From JBBCJT01 sp037190665 (lineage in GTDB: Bacteria; Pseudomonadota; Alphaproteobacteria; Acetobacterales; Acetobacteraceae): a stretch of DNA of 64,000 bases. The stretch's first letter is position 1. Each line of letters begins with the position of its first letter. Below the pieces are notes generated by a model that was not told where the DNA came from, did no database searches, and worked only from the letters and a program-made list of their open reading frames with translations. The DNA lies in the NCBI GenBank assembly GCA_037190665.1, contig JBBCJT010000136.1, forward strand, positions 1-64,000, read 5' to 3'. This document shows positions 16,570-25,095 of the stretch, piece after piece. A program made the translations under genes and the position numbers.

Positions 16570-17964
16570 CTGGCGCAGGCGGTCCAGCCGGCGGCCCAGG
16601 GACGCACCCGGCTTCTGCTGCGCAGCGCCGGCTTCCGCTTCGCCGCGCTGTTCGCCCTCGTCTTCTCCGTCGGCGCGGCCGCGCTGATCGGCTTCCTGTG
16701 GTGGGCCAGCACCAGCGCGCTGGGCCGGCAGACCGATGCCGCGATCCGCGCCGACCTCGTCGTGCTCGCCGAACGCTGGCGGGAGGGCGGCGTGCCGGTG
16801 CTGCTCGCCGCCATCGCCGAGCGGCTGGCCGAGGACGTGGACGACGACGCGATCTACTTCGCCACCGATGTCGCGCGCCGGCGCCTCGGCGGCAATCTCG
16901 ACCGCTGGCCGCAGGCGGACGGCACGGAAGACGGCGACTGGTTCGAGACGCAGGTGGACCGCGCCGGCACCGCCACCCGCGCGCGGCTCGCGCATCTGGA
17001 ACTGCCGGACGGGACGCACCTGCTCGTCGGCCGCGACGTGACGGAGCGCCAGCGGCTCGGCACGCTGCTGGGCGAGGCGGTGGCGTGGTCGCTGGGGCTG
17101 ATGGTGCTGATCGCGGTCGCCGGCGGCTGGCTGGTGCGCCGCGTGCTGGAACGCCGGCTCGCCCCGGTGGCGCAGACCGCCATGCGGTTCGCGGCCGGAG
17201 AGCTGTCCCACCGCATCCCGACGCGCCCCGAAGGCGACGAGTTCGACCGGCTCGCGCGCACGCTGAACGCGATGCTGGACCGGATCGTGGTGCTGATGAC
17301 CGGCGTGCGGGACATCTCCGACGCGATCGCGCACGACCTGCGCACGCCGATCGCCCGTGCCCGCGCGCGGCTGGAGGATGCGCTGGGCGAGGGCGCCGAT
17401 GCCGCGGCGCTGCGCGCGGCGATCGAGCGGGCGATCGCCGACCTGGACGGCGTGGTGGCGATCTTCCAGGCGCTGCTGCGCATCGCGGAGATCGAGGCCG
17501 GCGCCCGCCGTGCCGCCTTCAGCGACAGCGACCTGTCGCCGCTGCTCGGCGACCTCGCCGAGACCTACGCCGTGCTGGGCGATCCGCGCGGCATCCGCAT
17601 CGAGACCGACCTGCCGGCGCACCTGACGGTGCACGGCGATCGCGACCTGCTCGCCCAGGCGGTGGCGAACCTGCTCGACAACGCCCTGAAGTTCTCGCCC
17701 GAGGGCGCGGCGATCCGGCTCGCCGCCGGCGTGGCGCAGGGGCGGGTCCATGTCAGCGTCGCCGACAGCGGCCCGGGCATCCCCCCGGTCGAGCGCGACC
17801 GCGCGCGGGAAAGGTTCTGGCGGGGGGAGGCGGCGCGGCATTCGCCGGGCTCCGGCCTCGGCCTTGCCCTGGTCGATGCGGTGGCGCGGCTGCATGGCGG
17901 CGGGCTGGAGCTGGAGGACAACGACCCGGGTCTGGTCGCCCGCCTCCTCATCCCCGCCGCATGA
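16570..17964 (+). CDS. Sensor histidine kinase (apparent CTG start)
   Basis: 464 residues if it starts at CTG 16570. Two membrane helices (about 25-47 and 158-180) flank a periplasmic sensor domain. A HAMP linker follows, then the phosphorylated H255 in AIAHDLRTPIAR, the N box LLDNALKFSPEG and the G1/G2 boxes ADSGPGIPP and GSGLGLAL. Between the stop at 16489 and GTG 16762 the frame has no ATG, GTG or TTG, yet the first membrane helix lies in that gap. CTG 16570 has an AGGGGG site 8 bases upstream, so it is the best start; GTG 16762 would delete the first helix. Confidence 0.88.
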   Translation: MAQAVQPAAQGRTRLLLRSAGFRFAALFALVFSVGAAALIGFLWWASTSALGRQTDAAIRADLVVLAERWREGGVPVLLAAIAERLAEDVDDDAIYFATDVARRRLGGNLDRWPQADGTEDGDWFETQVDRAGTATRARLAHLELPDGTHLLVGRDVTERQRLGTLLGEAVAWSLGLMVLIAVAGGWLVRRVLERRLAPVAQTAMRFAAGELSHRIPTRPEGDEFDRLARTLNAMLDRIVVLMTGVRDISDAIAHDLRTPIARARARLEDALGEGADAAALRAAIERAIADLDGVVAIFQALLRIAEIEAGARRAAFSDSDLSPLLGDLAETYAVLGDPRGIRIETDLPAHLTVHGDRDLLAQAVANLLDNALKFSPEGAAIRLAAGVAQGRVHVSVADSGPGIPPVERDRARERFWRGEAARHSPGSGLGLALVDAVARLHGGGLELEDNDPGLVARLLIPAA

Positions 17965-18021
17965 ACGAAGCTTCACCCGCCTCCCATCGGCCCGTTACGC
18001 CGCCGGGCGCACACCGGCCCC

Positions 18022-18279
18022 ATGCGCGACCGCCTTGCCTGGCTGCTGCTGGCCATGCCGCTGGTCGGCGGGGCCGATGCACCGTCGCGGGTGACCACCG
18101 TCACGCCGGAATACTGCGCGGAGCTTTCCGCGCTCGCGAAGACGCGCGCTGCCGGCCGGCCGGGCCCGGCCTCACGGCTGGCGCAGGAGGGGCGGGAGCT
18201 GTGCGCGCAGGGGCATGTGCGCGCCGGCATCCACAAGCTGCGGCGTGCCATCGCCATGCTGCCGCACCAGCCGCCATGA
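18022..18279 (+). CDS. Small secreted protein, unknown
   Basis: 85 residues, not recognised. It starts MRDRLAWLLLAMPLVGGADA, a short signal peptide with probable cleavage after GADA. The mature part is helical with two cysteines (EYCAELS and ELCAQG) about 37 residues apart that could form a disulfide in the periplasm. It lies 57 bases after the sensor kinase on the same strand and could be in its operon, but its function is unknown. Confidence 0.6.
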   Translation: MRDRLAWLLLAMPLVGGADAPSRVTTVTPEYCAELSALAKTRAAGRPGPASRLAQEGRELCAQGHVRAGIHKLRRAIAMLPHQPP

Positions 18280-18329
18280 TACCGTTCGCCTTGCCGATGG
18301 CCCTTTCATCGGCAAGGCGAGCGGTATCG
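18277..18329. terminator. 22-bp near-perfect hairpin
   Basis: Left arm 18277-18298 and right arm 18308-18329 pair over about 21 positions (core CGCCTTGCCGAT / ATCGGCAAGGCG) with one G-T wobble, around the loop GGCCCTTTC. The left arm begins at the stop codon of the small secreted protein. There is no T run. It is probably the end of the upstream operon or a mobile palindrome; a second hairpin follows at 18370. Confidence 0.6.
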
Positions 18330-18369
18330 GCGCGCAGGGCTGGTGTGGCGGCTGCGCGCGGAATAGAGA

Positions 18370-18406
18370 CTCATACCGGGTCGGCCGAAAGGCTGGCCGG
18401 TATGAG
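18370..18406. terminator. GAAA-tetraloop hairpin
   Basis: CTCATACCGG (18370-18379) pairs with CCGGTATGAG (18397-18406). Inner bases continue the stem (GGCC / GGCT with wobble) up to a GAAA loop, a very stable tetraloop. Together with the hairpin at 18277-18329 it fills the 170-base gap before the next gene, which otherwise shows nothing. Confidence 0.55.
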
Positions 18407-18449
18407 AGGCTTGCGGAACGCGGCCGGTCCGTGGCGCGTTTGAGGCACC

Positions 18450-18803
18450 ATGCCGCGTATCGTGATGCTGCTCGCCCATTCGGACGCCCGCCCGCAGGGG
18501 GACGTCAACGACGGCTACGACCTCGCCCTGACCCTGACGCCGGAGGGGCGGCTGGATGAGCGCGCCTGGGACGCCGATCCCGAGCCGTGGCGGGTCCGCC
18601 GCTTCGACGGCAGCGGCCGCGAGCGGCAGGGCGAGTTGATCCGCACCGAGGAAGGCTGGGCGATCCGCTACGGCGATCAGGACACGGAGGCGCCGCTGGG
18701 CGATTTCGCCGGGCGCGTGTTCCGCCCCGGCGAATACGTCACGCTGCGACCGCCCGGCGGCGCGGAGCGCGTCTACCGGATCGTCGAGGTCGGCCGCGGC
18801 TGA
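18450..18803 (+). CDS. Conserved-looking protein of unknown function
   Basis: 117 residues, no signal peptide or membrane helix. The N-terminus MPRIVMLLAHSDARPQGDVN is followed by a beta-rich, acidic body with two YxLxL/RxxxxGE-type strands (DLALTLTPEGRLDERAW; WAIRYGDQ) and ends YRIVEVGRG. I do not recognise the family. Codon use matches its neighbours, and it stands alone between the double hairpin and a TPR gene. Confidence 0.6.
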   Translation: MPRIVMLLAHSDARPQGDVNDGYDLALTLTPEGRLDERAWDADPEPWRVRRFDGSGRERQGELIRTEEGWAIRYGDQDTEAPLGDFAGRVFRPGEYVTLRPPGGAERVYRIVEVGRG

Positions 18804-18884
18804 CCGTCCGTTTCGCAGGATTGGGGTGGCGGTGCGAGGTCGTTTCGCCACATGATGAGCGGCTGAGCTTGGGAGACAGGCCCG

Positions 18885-20168
18885 ATGCGGGGTGGGCTTC
18901 GGGCGGCAGTGCTGGGCATGGCACTGGCCGGTCCTCTATGGGGTGCCGGCACCGTCGTGGCGGTGCCGATGATGCCGCGCGACTGGGCTGAACCGCCCGC
19001 GCCCGGCCAGCGCGAAACCATGCCTCCGGCGCCGGGGGAACTGGATGCCGCGCATGCCAGCTTCGAGCGGCTGCGCCAGGCCGATCCGCTCGCGCCGAGC
19101 CCCTATATCGGCCTCGCCGAGGTCGCCATGCGCAAGGACGATCTGGCGGCGGCCGAGGCGTATCTGCGCCAGGGCATCGCCGCCACTCCGCGCGCGCCGC
19201 AGCTTCACCGCGCGCTGGGCCGCGTGCATGCCGCGCAGGGCCGTGCCGAGGACGCGGTGGCGGATTTCAACGAGGCGATCCGCCTCGCACCCGATCTGCC
19301 CGCCGCCTATCTCGAGATCGCCGACCTGCTGAGCCAGCGCCTCGGCCAGCCCGACCGCGCGCTGCCGTTCTACGAGTCGGTCCTGTCGCGCGATCCGGGC
19401 AACGGCGTCGCGCGCTACGGCCGCGCGCTGGCGCTGGCGCGCACGGGCGAACCCGGTCGCGCCATGGCGGAACTGAACGAGGCCGCGCGTTTGCTGCCGG
19501 ACAGCCCGGTGCCGGACTACGCCCGCGCGCGGCTGCTCATGCAGACGAGCCAGCCGCTCGATGCGCTCACGGCGCTGGAAGCCGCGCTGATGCGGCAGCC
19601 GGGCTTCATCGCCGCCCGCATCGCCAAGGCGGGACTGTTGCAGTCCATGGGTCGCAAGGCGGAGGCGCTCGCCCTGTACGACGCCGCCCTTCAGCAGGAT
19701 CCTGGCTCCATCAACGCGCTGCTCGGGCTGGGCATGGTGCTGCAGATGGACGGGCAGTTGTCGGGGGCGGCGGTGCGCTACCGCACGGTGCTCGCGATCG
19801 AGCCGGAGAACGCGGTCGCGATGAACAACCTCGCCTGGCTCGCGGCGGTCGAGCGGCGGGGTCTCGACGATGCGCTGAGCTGGTCGCGGCGCGCGGTCGC
19901 GAGCGCGCCGGAGGAGGCGGCTTTCGCCGACACGCTCGGCTGGGTGCTGCACCAGCGCGGCGAGCTGCAGGAGGCGGAGGTGGCGCTGGCGCGTGCCGTG
20001 GCGTTGCGGCCCGGCGCGGACACGCTGACCCGGCTCGCGGCGGTGCGCGCCGAGCTGGGGCGCAAGGCGGAGGCGAAGGCGGATGTCGAGCGCGCGTTGC
20101 AGCTCGACCCCGGTTACCTGCCGGCGCGCGAGGAACTCGCGCGGCTGCAACAGGCCCCGGCGCAGTAG
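18885..20168 (+). CDS. Secreted tetratricopeptide-repeat protein
   Basis: 427 residues. A signal peptide (LRAAVLGMALAGPLWGAG) leads into about eleven TPR units covering residues 50-420, recognisable by recurring A..G....A....A..P spacing (for example YIGLAEVAMRKDDLAAAEAY and ALLGLGMVLQMDGQLSGAAV). TPR proteins are protein-binding scaffolds; export suggests a periplasmic or envelope role. Similar exported TPR proteins occur in PEP-CTERM/exopolysaccharide systems, and a PEP-CTERM protein is at 57,667, but the link is speculative. The start is supported by GGGAGA 9 bases upstream. Confidence 0.85.
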   Translation: MRGGLRAAVLGMALAGPLWGAGTVVAVPMMPRDWAEPPAPGQRETMPPAPGELDAAHASFERLRQADPLAPSPYIGLAEVAMRKDDLAAAEAYLRQGIAATPRAPQLHRALGRVHAAQGRAEDAVADFNEAIRLAPDLPAAYLEIADLLSQRLGQPDRALPFYESVLSRDPGNGVARYGRALALARTGEPGRAMAELNEAARLLPDSPVPDYARARLLMQTSQPLDALTALEAALMRQPGFIAARIAKAGLLQSMGRKAEALALYDAALQQDPGSINALLGLGMVLQMDGQLSGAAVRYRTVLAIEPENAVAMNNLAWLAAVERRGLDDALSWSRRAVASAPEEAAFADTLGWVLHQRGELQEAEVALARAVALRPGADTLTRLAAVRAELGRKAEAKADVERALQLDPGYLPAREELARLQQAPAQ

Positions 20169-20555
20169 ACTTTCACGAGCCCATGAAGCCTTGTTCTCCC
20201 TCTCCCGCCTGCGGGAGAGGGCCGGGGTGAGGGTGCTTCCGCGAGCGCGACGGCGAAGTTTCGCCTCCGCGCAGACCCCCTCACCCTCCCGCGCAAGTGC
20301 GGGCCCCTCCCTCTCCCGCCAAGCGGGAGAGGGGACGGTGCGGGATGGACCTTGCCTCTCCTGCGACGGCTTCGGTCGAAGGCTGCACCCGACTGCCGGA
20401 TGGTGCGCCCAACCCTTTGCAAACCTCCCGCAGGCACGGCCGGCGTGAGGACGCGCGAACACGGCCGCACACCGCACCACGACGATGCATGCGCAGAGAC
20501 ACAGTTATTGCCGGGCTACCCGCGGTCCGGAAGATCAGCGCTGCAAAGGCGGCGC
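20169..20555. other. Intergenic stretch with repeat, no gene
   Basis: 387 bases between the TPR gene and the tRNA. The first part is repeat copy C (20196-20335). The remainder (20336-20555) has open frames in several directions, but none has a ribosome site or recognisable product, and I see nothing functional in it. Confidence 0.5.
20196..20335. repeat. Dispersed palindromic repeat, copy C
   Basis: Same layout as the elements at 11212 and 14155, about 20 bases longer. The left hairpin is CCCTCTCCCGC-ct-GCGGGAGAGGG, then GGGGTGAGGGTG, a diverged centre (GCGAGCGCGACGGCGAAG), CCCTCACCC, an inserted CCCGCGCAAGTGCGGG palindrome and the right hairpin CCCTCTCCCGC-ca-AGCGGGAGAGG. Confidence 0.8.
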
Positions 20556-20631
20556 TGGTGGAGCTGAGGGGAATCGAACCCCTGACCTCGTGAATGCCAT
20601 TCACGCGCTCTCCCAACTGAGCTACAGCCCC
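20556..20631 (-). tRNA. tRNA-Ala (anticodon GGC)
   Basis: The reverse strand reads a 76-base cloverleaf. The acceptor GGGGCTG pairs with CAGCTCC, the D arm contains AGCTCAGTTGGGAGAGC, the anticodon stem-loop is GTGAATGGCATTCAC with GGC in the loop, the T arm contains GGTTCGATTCC, and A plus an encoded CCA complete the 3' end. GGC reads GCC (and GCU) alanine codons, fitting the GC-rich genome. Confidence 0.96.
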
Positions 20632-20752
20632 GACCGCTGGGAGCGCGCCGTATAGGCTGCGGACGCCCCGGGGATCAAGGGCATCAGGCCGGGTTTTTCC
20701 GTGCGGTCCGCATTGCGCCGCGGGCAGCCCCGGCGACACGGAAGGGGGGCGG

Positions 20753-22708
20753 ATGAGCGACATCCTGTGGCGGCCGGGCGCCGAACGCGTGGCCGCCAGC
20801 AACGCCACGGCGATGCTCCACTGGCTGCGCGCCACCCGCGGCGTCGACCTGCCCGACTGGGCCGCGCTCTGGCGCTGGTCCGTGGACGATATCCCCGGAT
20901 TCTGGGACGCGCTGTGGGATTTCGCCGGTCTGGTCGGCGAGAAGGGCGGCACCGTGCTCGCCGACCCCGCCGCCATGCCCGGCGCGCGGTTCTTCCCGCA
21001 GGGCCGCCTCTCCTACGCCGAGAACATGCTGCGCCACACCGGCGACCGCCCAGCGCTGGTCTTCCGCGGCGAGGACGGGCGGCGGATCGCCTGGACCCGC
21101 GATGAACTCCGCGCCCGCGTCGCCGCGCTGGCGGCCGCCTTCCGCGCCGCCGGCATCGGCCCCGGCGACCGCGTGGCCGGCTGGCTGCCGCACACGCAGA
21201 CCGGCATCGCGGCGATGCTGGCGGCGAACGCGGTCGGCGCGGTCTGGTCCTCCTGCAGCCCCGATTTCGGCGCGGCCGGCGTGCTCGACCGCTTCGGCCA
21301 GATCGAGCCGAAGCTGCTGATCGCGGTGGATGGCTACCATTACGGCGGCAAGACCTTCCGCAACGCCGCCAAGATCGCCGAGGTGATGGCGGGGCTGCCG
21401 GGCACGAAGCTCGTGATCGACGCCTTCATCGGCGATGACGGCGCGCGCGCGCTGCCGGGCGCGGTCGCACTCGACGATTTCGCCGCCCCGCACGAGGGGG
21501 CTGCGCTGGAGTTCGTGCGCGGCGCGTTCAACGCGCCGCTCTACGTGCTGTTCAGCAGCGGCACGACCGGCAAGCCGAAATGCATCGTGCACGGGCAGGG
21601 CGGCGTGCTGCTCAAGCATGCCTGCGAGCATCTGCTGCACACCGACCTCAAGCCCGACGACCGGCTATTCTACTTCACCACGCTCGGCTGGATGATGTGG
21701 AACTGGCAGGTGAGCGGGCTGATCGCCGGCGCGACGCTGGTGCTGTTCGACGGCAATCCGTTCCATCCCGCCCCACAGGCGCTGTTCGACCTCGCGCAGG
21801 ACGAGGGCGTGACCATCTTCGGCACGTCCGCGAAGTGGATCGACGCGGCGGCGAAGTCCGGCATCGACCCGGTACACACGCACGACCTGTCGGCGCTGAA
21901 GGCGGTGCTGTCCACCGGCTCCCCGCTCGCGCCCGAAAGCTTCGACTGGATCTACGCGCACGTGAAGCCGGACGTGCTGCTCGCCTCGATCTCCGGCGGC
22001 ACCGACATCGTCGGCTGCTTCGCGCTCGGCAATCCCACCGGCCCGGTGCGGCGCGGCGAGTTGCAGTCGCGCGGCCTCGGCCTGGCGGTGGACGTGTTCG
22101 ACGAGGCCGGGCGATCGGTGCGCGGGCAGAAGGGCGAACTGGTCTGCCGCGCGCCCTTCCCCTCGATGCCGGTCGGCTTCTGGGGCGATGCGGACGGCGC
22201 GCGCTACCGCGCCGCCTATTTCGAGCGGTTCCCAGGCGTGTGGCACCACGGCGACTGGTGCGAGCTGATCGAGCACGAGGACGGCGTGGCAGGCCTGGTC
22301 ATCTCCGGCCGGTCGGACGCGGTGCTCAACCCCGGCGGCGTGCGCATCGGCACGGCCGAGATCTACCGGCAGGTAGAGAAGCTGCCGGAGATCCTCGAGT
22401 CCATCGTCATCGGCCAGGACTGGCAGGGCGACGTGCGCGTGGTGCTGTTCGTGCGGCTGCGCGAGGGCGTGACGCTGGACGACGAGTTGCGCGCGCGCAT
22501 CCGCAAGGTGATCCGCGAGAATGCCTCGCCCCGCCACGTGCCGGCGAAGATCCTGCAGATCGCGGACATCCCGCGCACGCGATCCGGCAAGATCACCGAA
22601 CTCGCGGTGCGCGACGTGGTGCATGGCCGCCCGGTGAAGAACGTCGAGGCGCTGGCAAACCCGGACGCGCTGGAACTGTACCGCGACCTGCCGGAGCTTG
22701 CGGGGTAG
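20753..22708 (+). CDS. Acetoacetyl-CoA synthetase
   Basis: 651-residue ATP-dependent ligase converting acetoacetate to acetoacetyl-CoA, used in ketone-body or PHB-related metabolism. It belongs to the ANL superfamily: the P-loop motif is YVLFSSGTTGKPKCIVHG, the A5 region SGGTDIVGCFALGNP, the hinge SGRSDAVLNPGGVRIGTAEI and the A10 lysine in TRSGKITEL. The N-terminal ISGFWDALWDF-like section (DIPGFWDALWDF) and the total length are typical of AacS rather than acetyl-CoA synthetase. It is monocistronic, ending in a cluster of hairpins. Confidence 0.94.
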   Translation: MSDILWRPGAERVAASNATAMLHWLRATRGVDLPDWAALWRWSVDDIPGFWDALWDFAGLVGEKGGTVLADPAAMPGARFFPQGRLSYAENMLRHTGDRPALVFRGEDGRRIAWTRDELRARVAALAAAFRAAGIGPGDRVAGWLPHTQTGIAAMLAANAVGAVWSSCSPDFGAAGVLDRFGQIEPKLLIAVDGYHYGGKTFRNAAKIAEVMAGLPGTKLVIDAFIGDDGARALPGAVALDDFAAPHEGAALEFVRGAFNAPLYVLFSSGTTGKPKCIVHGQGGVLLKHACEHLLHTDLKPDDRLFYFTTLGWMMWNWQVSGLIAGATLVLFDGNPFHPAPQALFDLAQDEGVTIFGTSAKWIDAAAKSGIDPVHTHDLSALKAVLSTGSPLAPESFDWIYAHVKPDVLLASISGGTDIVGCFALGNPTGPVRRGELQSRGLGLAVDVFDEAGRSVRGQKGELVCRAPFPSMPVGFWGDADGARYRAAYFERFPGVWHHGDWCELIEHEDGVAGLVISGRSDAVLNPGGVRIGTAEIYRQVEKLPEILESIVIGQDWQGDVRVVLFVRLREGVTLDDELRARIRKVIRENASPRHVPAKILQIADIPRTRSGKITELAVRDVVHGRPVKNVEALANPDALELYRDLPELAG

Positions 22709-22710
22709 CC

Positions 22711-22970
22711 GAGGGGCTTTGCCCCTCGACCCCAGCAGGGCTCTGCCCTGCACCCGCAAGGGGCCACCGGCCCCTTGACCCGGGATCTCCTCAAGAGGGC
22801 CTTCGGCCAAATCGGTCATCTGCCCCCACCCCCTCGATAATCATCGAGGGGGGGGGGGCAGATGACCGACCTGCTTAAGCCTTCCTGAAGGAATCGCGGG
22901 TCCAGGGGACCGTGTCCCCTGGTGGGGTGAAGGGGCACAGCCCCTTCCGGGGTCCGGGGCAGCGCCCCGG
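22711..22970. repeat. Cluster of triloop hairpins between convergent genes
   Basis: Six perfect hairpins, each with a 7-9 bp GC stem and a 3-base loop, lie at 22711-22727, 22735-22751, 22757-22777, 22902-22922, 22930-22946 and 22954-22970 (type GAGGGGC-ttt-GCCCCTC). A much longer hairpin sits in the middle at 22812-22869. The block fills the gap between aacS-type and uppP genes, so it probably terminates both. Confidence 0.85.
22812..22869. terminator. 27-bp hairpin with a run of eleven G
   Basis: Arms 22812-22838 and 22843-22869 match at 26 of 27 positions around the loop AATC. The outer part reads TCGGTCATCTGCCCC and the inner part CCCTCGAT. The single mismatch (A against a G in the opposite arm) interrupts what would be a perfect G11/C11 pairing. 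A strong bidirectional terminator is the likely role. Confidence 0.75.
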
Positions 22971-22972
22971 GG

Positions 22973-23776
22973 CTACCGCACCGCCAGCCACGCCAGCATC
23001 AGCGTGCCGAGGGCGATGCGGTACCAGCCGAAGGGTGTGAAGCCGATGCGGCCGATCACCGCCATCACGATCTTCACCACGATCAGCGCGACGATGAACG
23101 CCGCGACGAAGCCGACCGCGACGAGGCGGAAGGCGGTCAGGTCGAGGACGTCCCAGTTCTTGTAGATCGCGAACACGGCGGCGGCGAACATCGTCGGGAT
23201 CGCGAGCACGAAGCTGAACTCGGCCGCGGCCCGGCGTTCCATGCCCAGCAGCAGCGCCGTGATGATCGTCGCCCCGGACCGCGAGGTGCCGGGGATCATC
23301 GCCAGCACCTGGCCGAAGCCGATGATCACCGCCCCCAGCGGGCCGAGTTCCTCGATCGACAGGATGGTGGGCGTGCGGCGGACGCGCTCGACCAGGATGA
23401 TGACGATGCCGCCCACGATCAGCGCGACGCTGACCACCCACGGATTGAACAGGAATTCGGTGACAGGCTTGTAGAGCGTCGCGCCGAGGATCATCGCCGG
23501 CAGGAAGGCGAGCAGGATGTTGCTCGCGTAGTAGCGTTCCTCGTAGCGGCTGAACATGTGCGCGGCGATGCCCAGCAGCTTGGGCAGGAACGCGACCACC
23601 ACGGCGAGGATGGCGCCGAGCTGGATCGCGATCTCGAAGGTCTTGCCGGGCGGGCCCTCGAAGCCGATCAGCTCGGCCAGCAGGATCATGTGGCCGGTGG
23701 AGGAGATCGGCAGGAACTCGGTGAGCCCCTCGACGATTCCCATCAGGATCGCCGGCCACATCAGTTCGAGATTCAT
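22973..23776 (-). CDS. uppP: Undecaprenyl-diphosphate phosphatase (UppP/BacA)
   Basis: 267-residue inner-membrane enzyme that dephosphorylates undecaprenyl pyrophosphate to recycle the cell-wall lipid carrier and gives bacitracin resistance. Both catalytic regions are present: EGLTEFLPISSTGHMIL (residues 15-31) and IPGTSRSGATI. About eight membrane helices and normal length (about 265-275). The gene ends within the hairpin cluster shared with the convergent acetoacetyl-CoA synthetase. Confidence 0.97.
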   Translation of the reverse strand: MNLELMWPAILMGIVEGLTEFLPISSTGHMILLAELIGFEGPPGKTFEIAIQLGAILAVVVAFLPKLLGIAAHMFSRYEERYYASNILLAFLPAMILGATLYKPVTEFLFNPWVVSVALIVGGIVIILVERVRRTPTILSIEELGPLGAVIIGFGQVLAMIPGTSRSGATIITALLLGMERRAAAEFSFVLAIPTMFAAAVFAIYKNWDVLDLTAFRLVAVGFVAAFIVALIVVKIVMAVIGRIGFTPFGWYRIALGTLMLAWLAVR

Positions 23777-23874
23777 CCGTGCATGTCCGATCCGGGCAGG
23801 GCGTCGGGGCGCCTGCTAGCCGCCCCGGGACGCAAAGGAAAGTCTCCGCGCGGGCTCATGGACGAACCGTCATG

Positions 23875-23923
23875 CGCCGCCCCCGCATCGCGCCGGCAAG
23901 GGGCGCGATGCGGGGAGGCGGCG
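23875..23923. terminator. Terminator-like hairpin after the TRAP receptor gene
   Basis: CCCCGCATCGCGCC (23881-23894) and its exact complement GGCGCGATGCGGGG (23902-23915) form a 14-bp stem around a 7-base loop. Flanking CCGC/GGCGG bases extend it past a one-base bulge. It lies just past the stop of the minus-strand TRAP receptor gene at 23928 and so probably ends that transcript. Confidence 0.65.
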
Positions 23924-23927
23924 GAGA

Positions 23928-25022
<1,095 letters not shown>

Positions 25023-25095
25023 GGGCGCGTTTCTCCCCCCGAGAGCTGCGGCCGCGGCTTCTAAAGCAGCCGCCGCGGGTTGCAAGGAAAAGCGG

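Noticed and set aside
16762..17964. Histidine kinase starting at GTG 16762
   Set aside because: This start would remove the first membrane helix, leaving an incomplete sensor; CTG 16570 with its ribosome site is more plausible.
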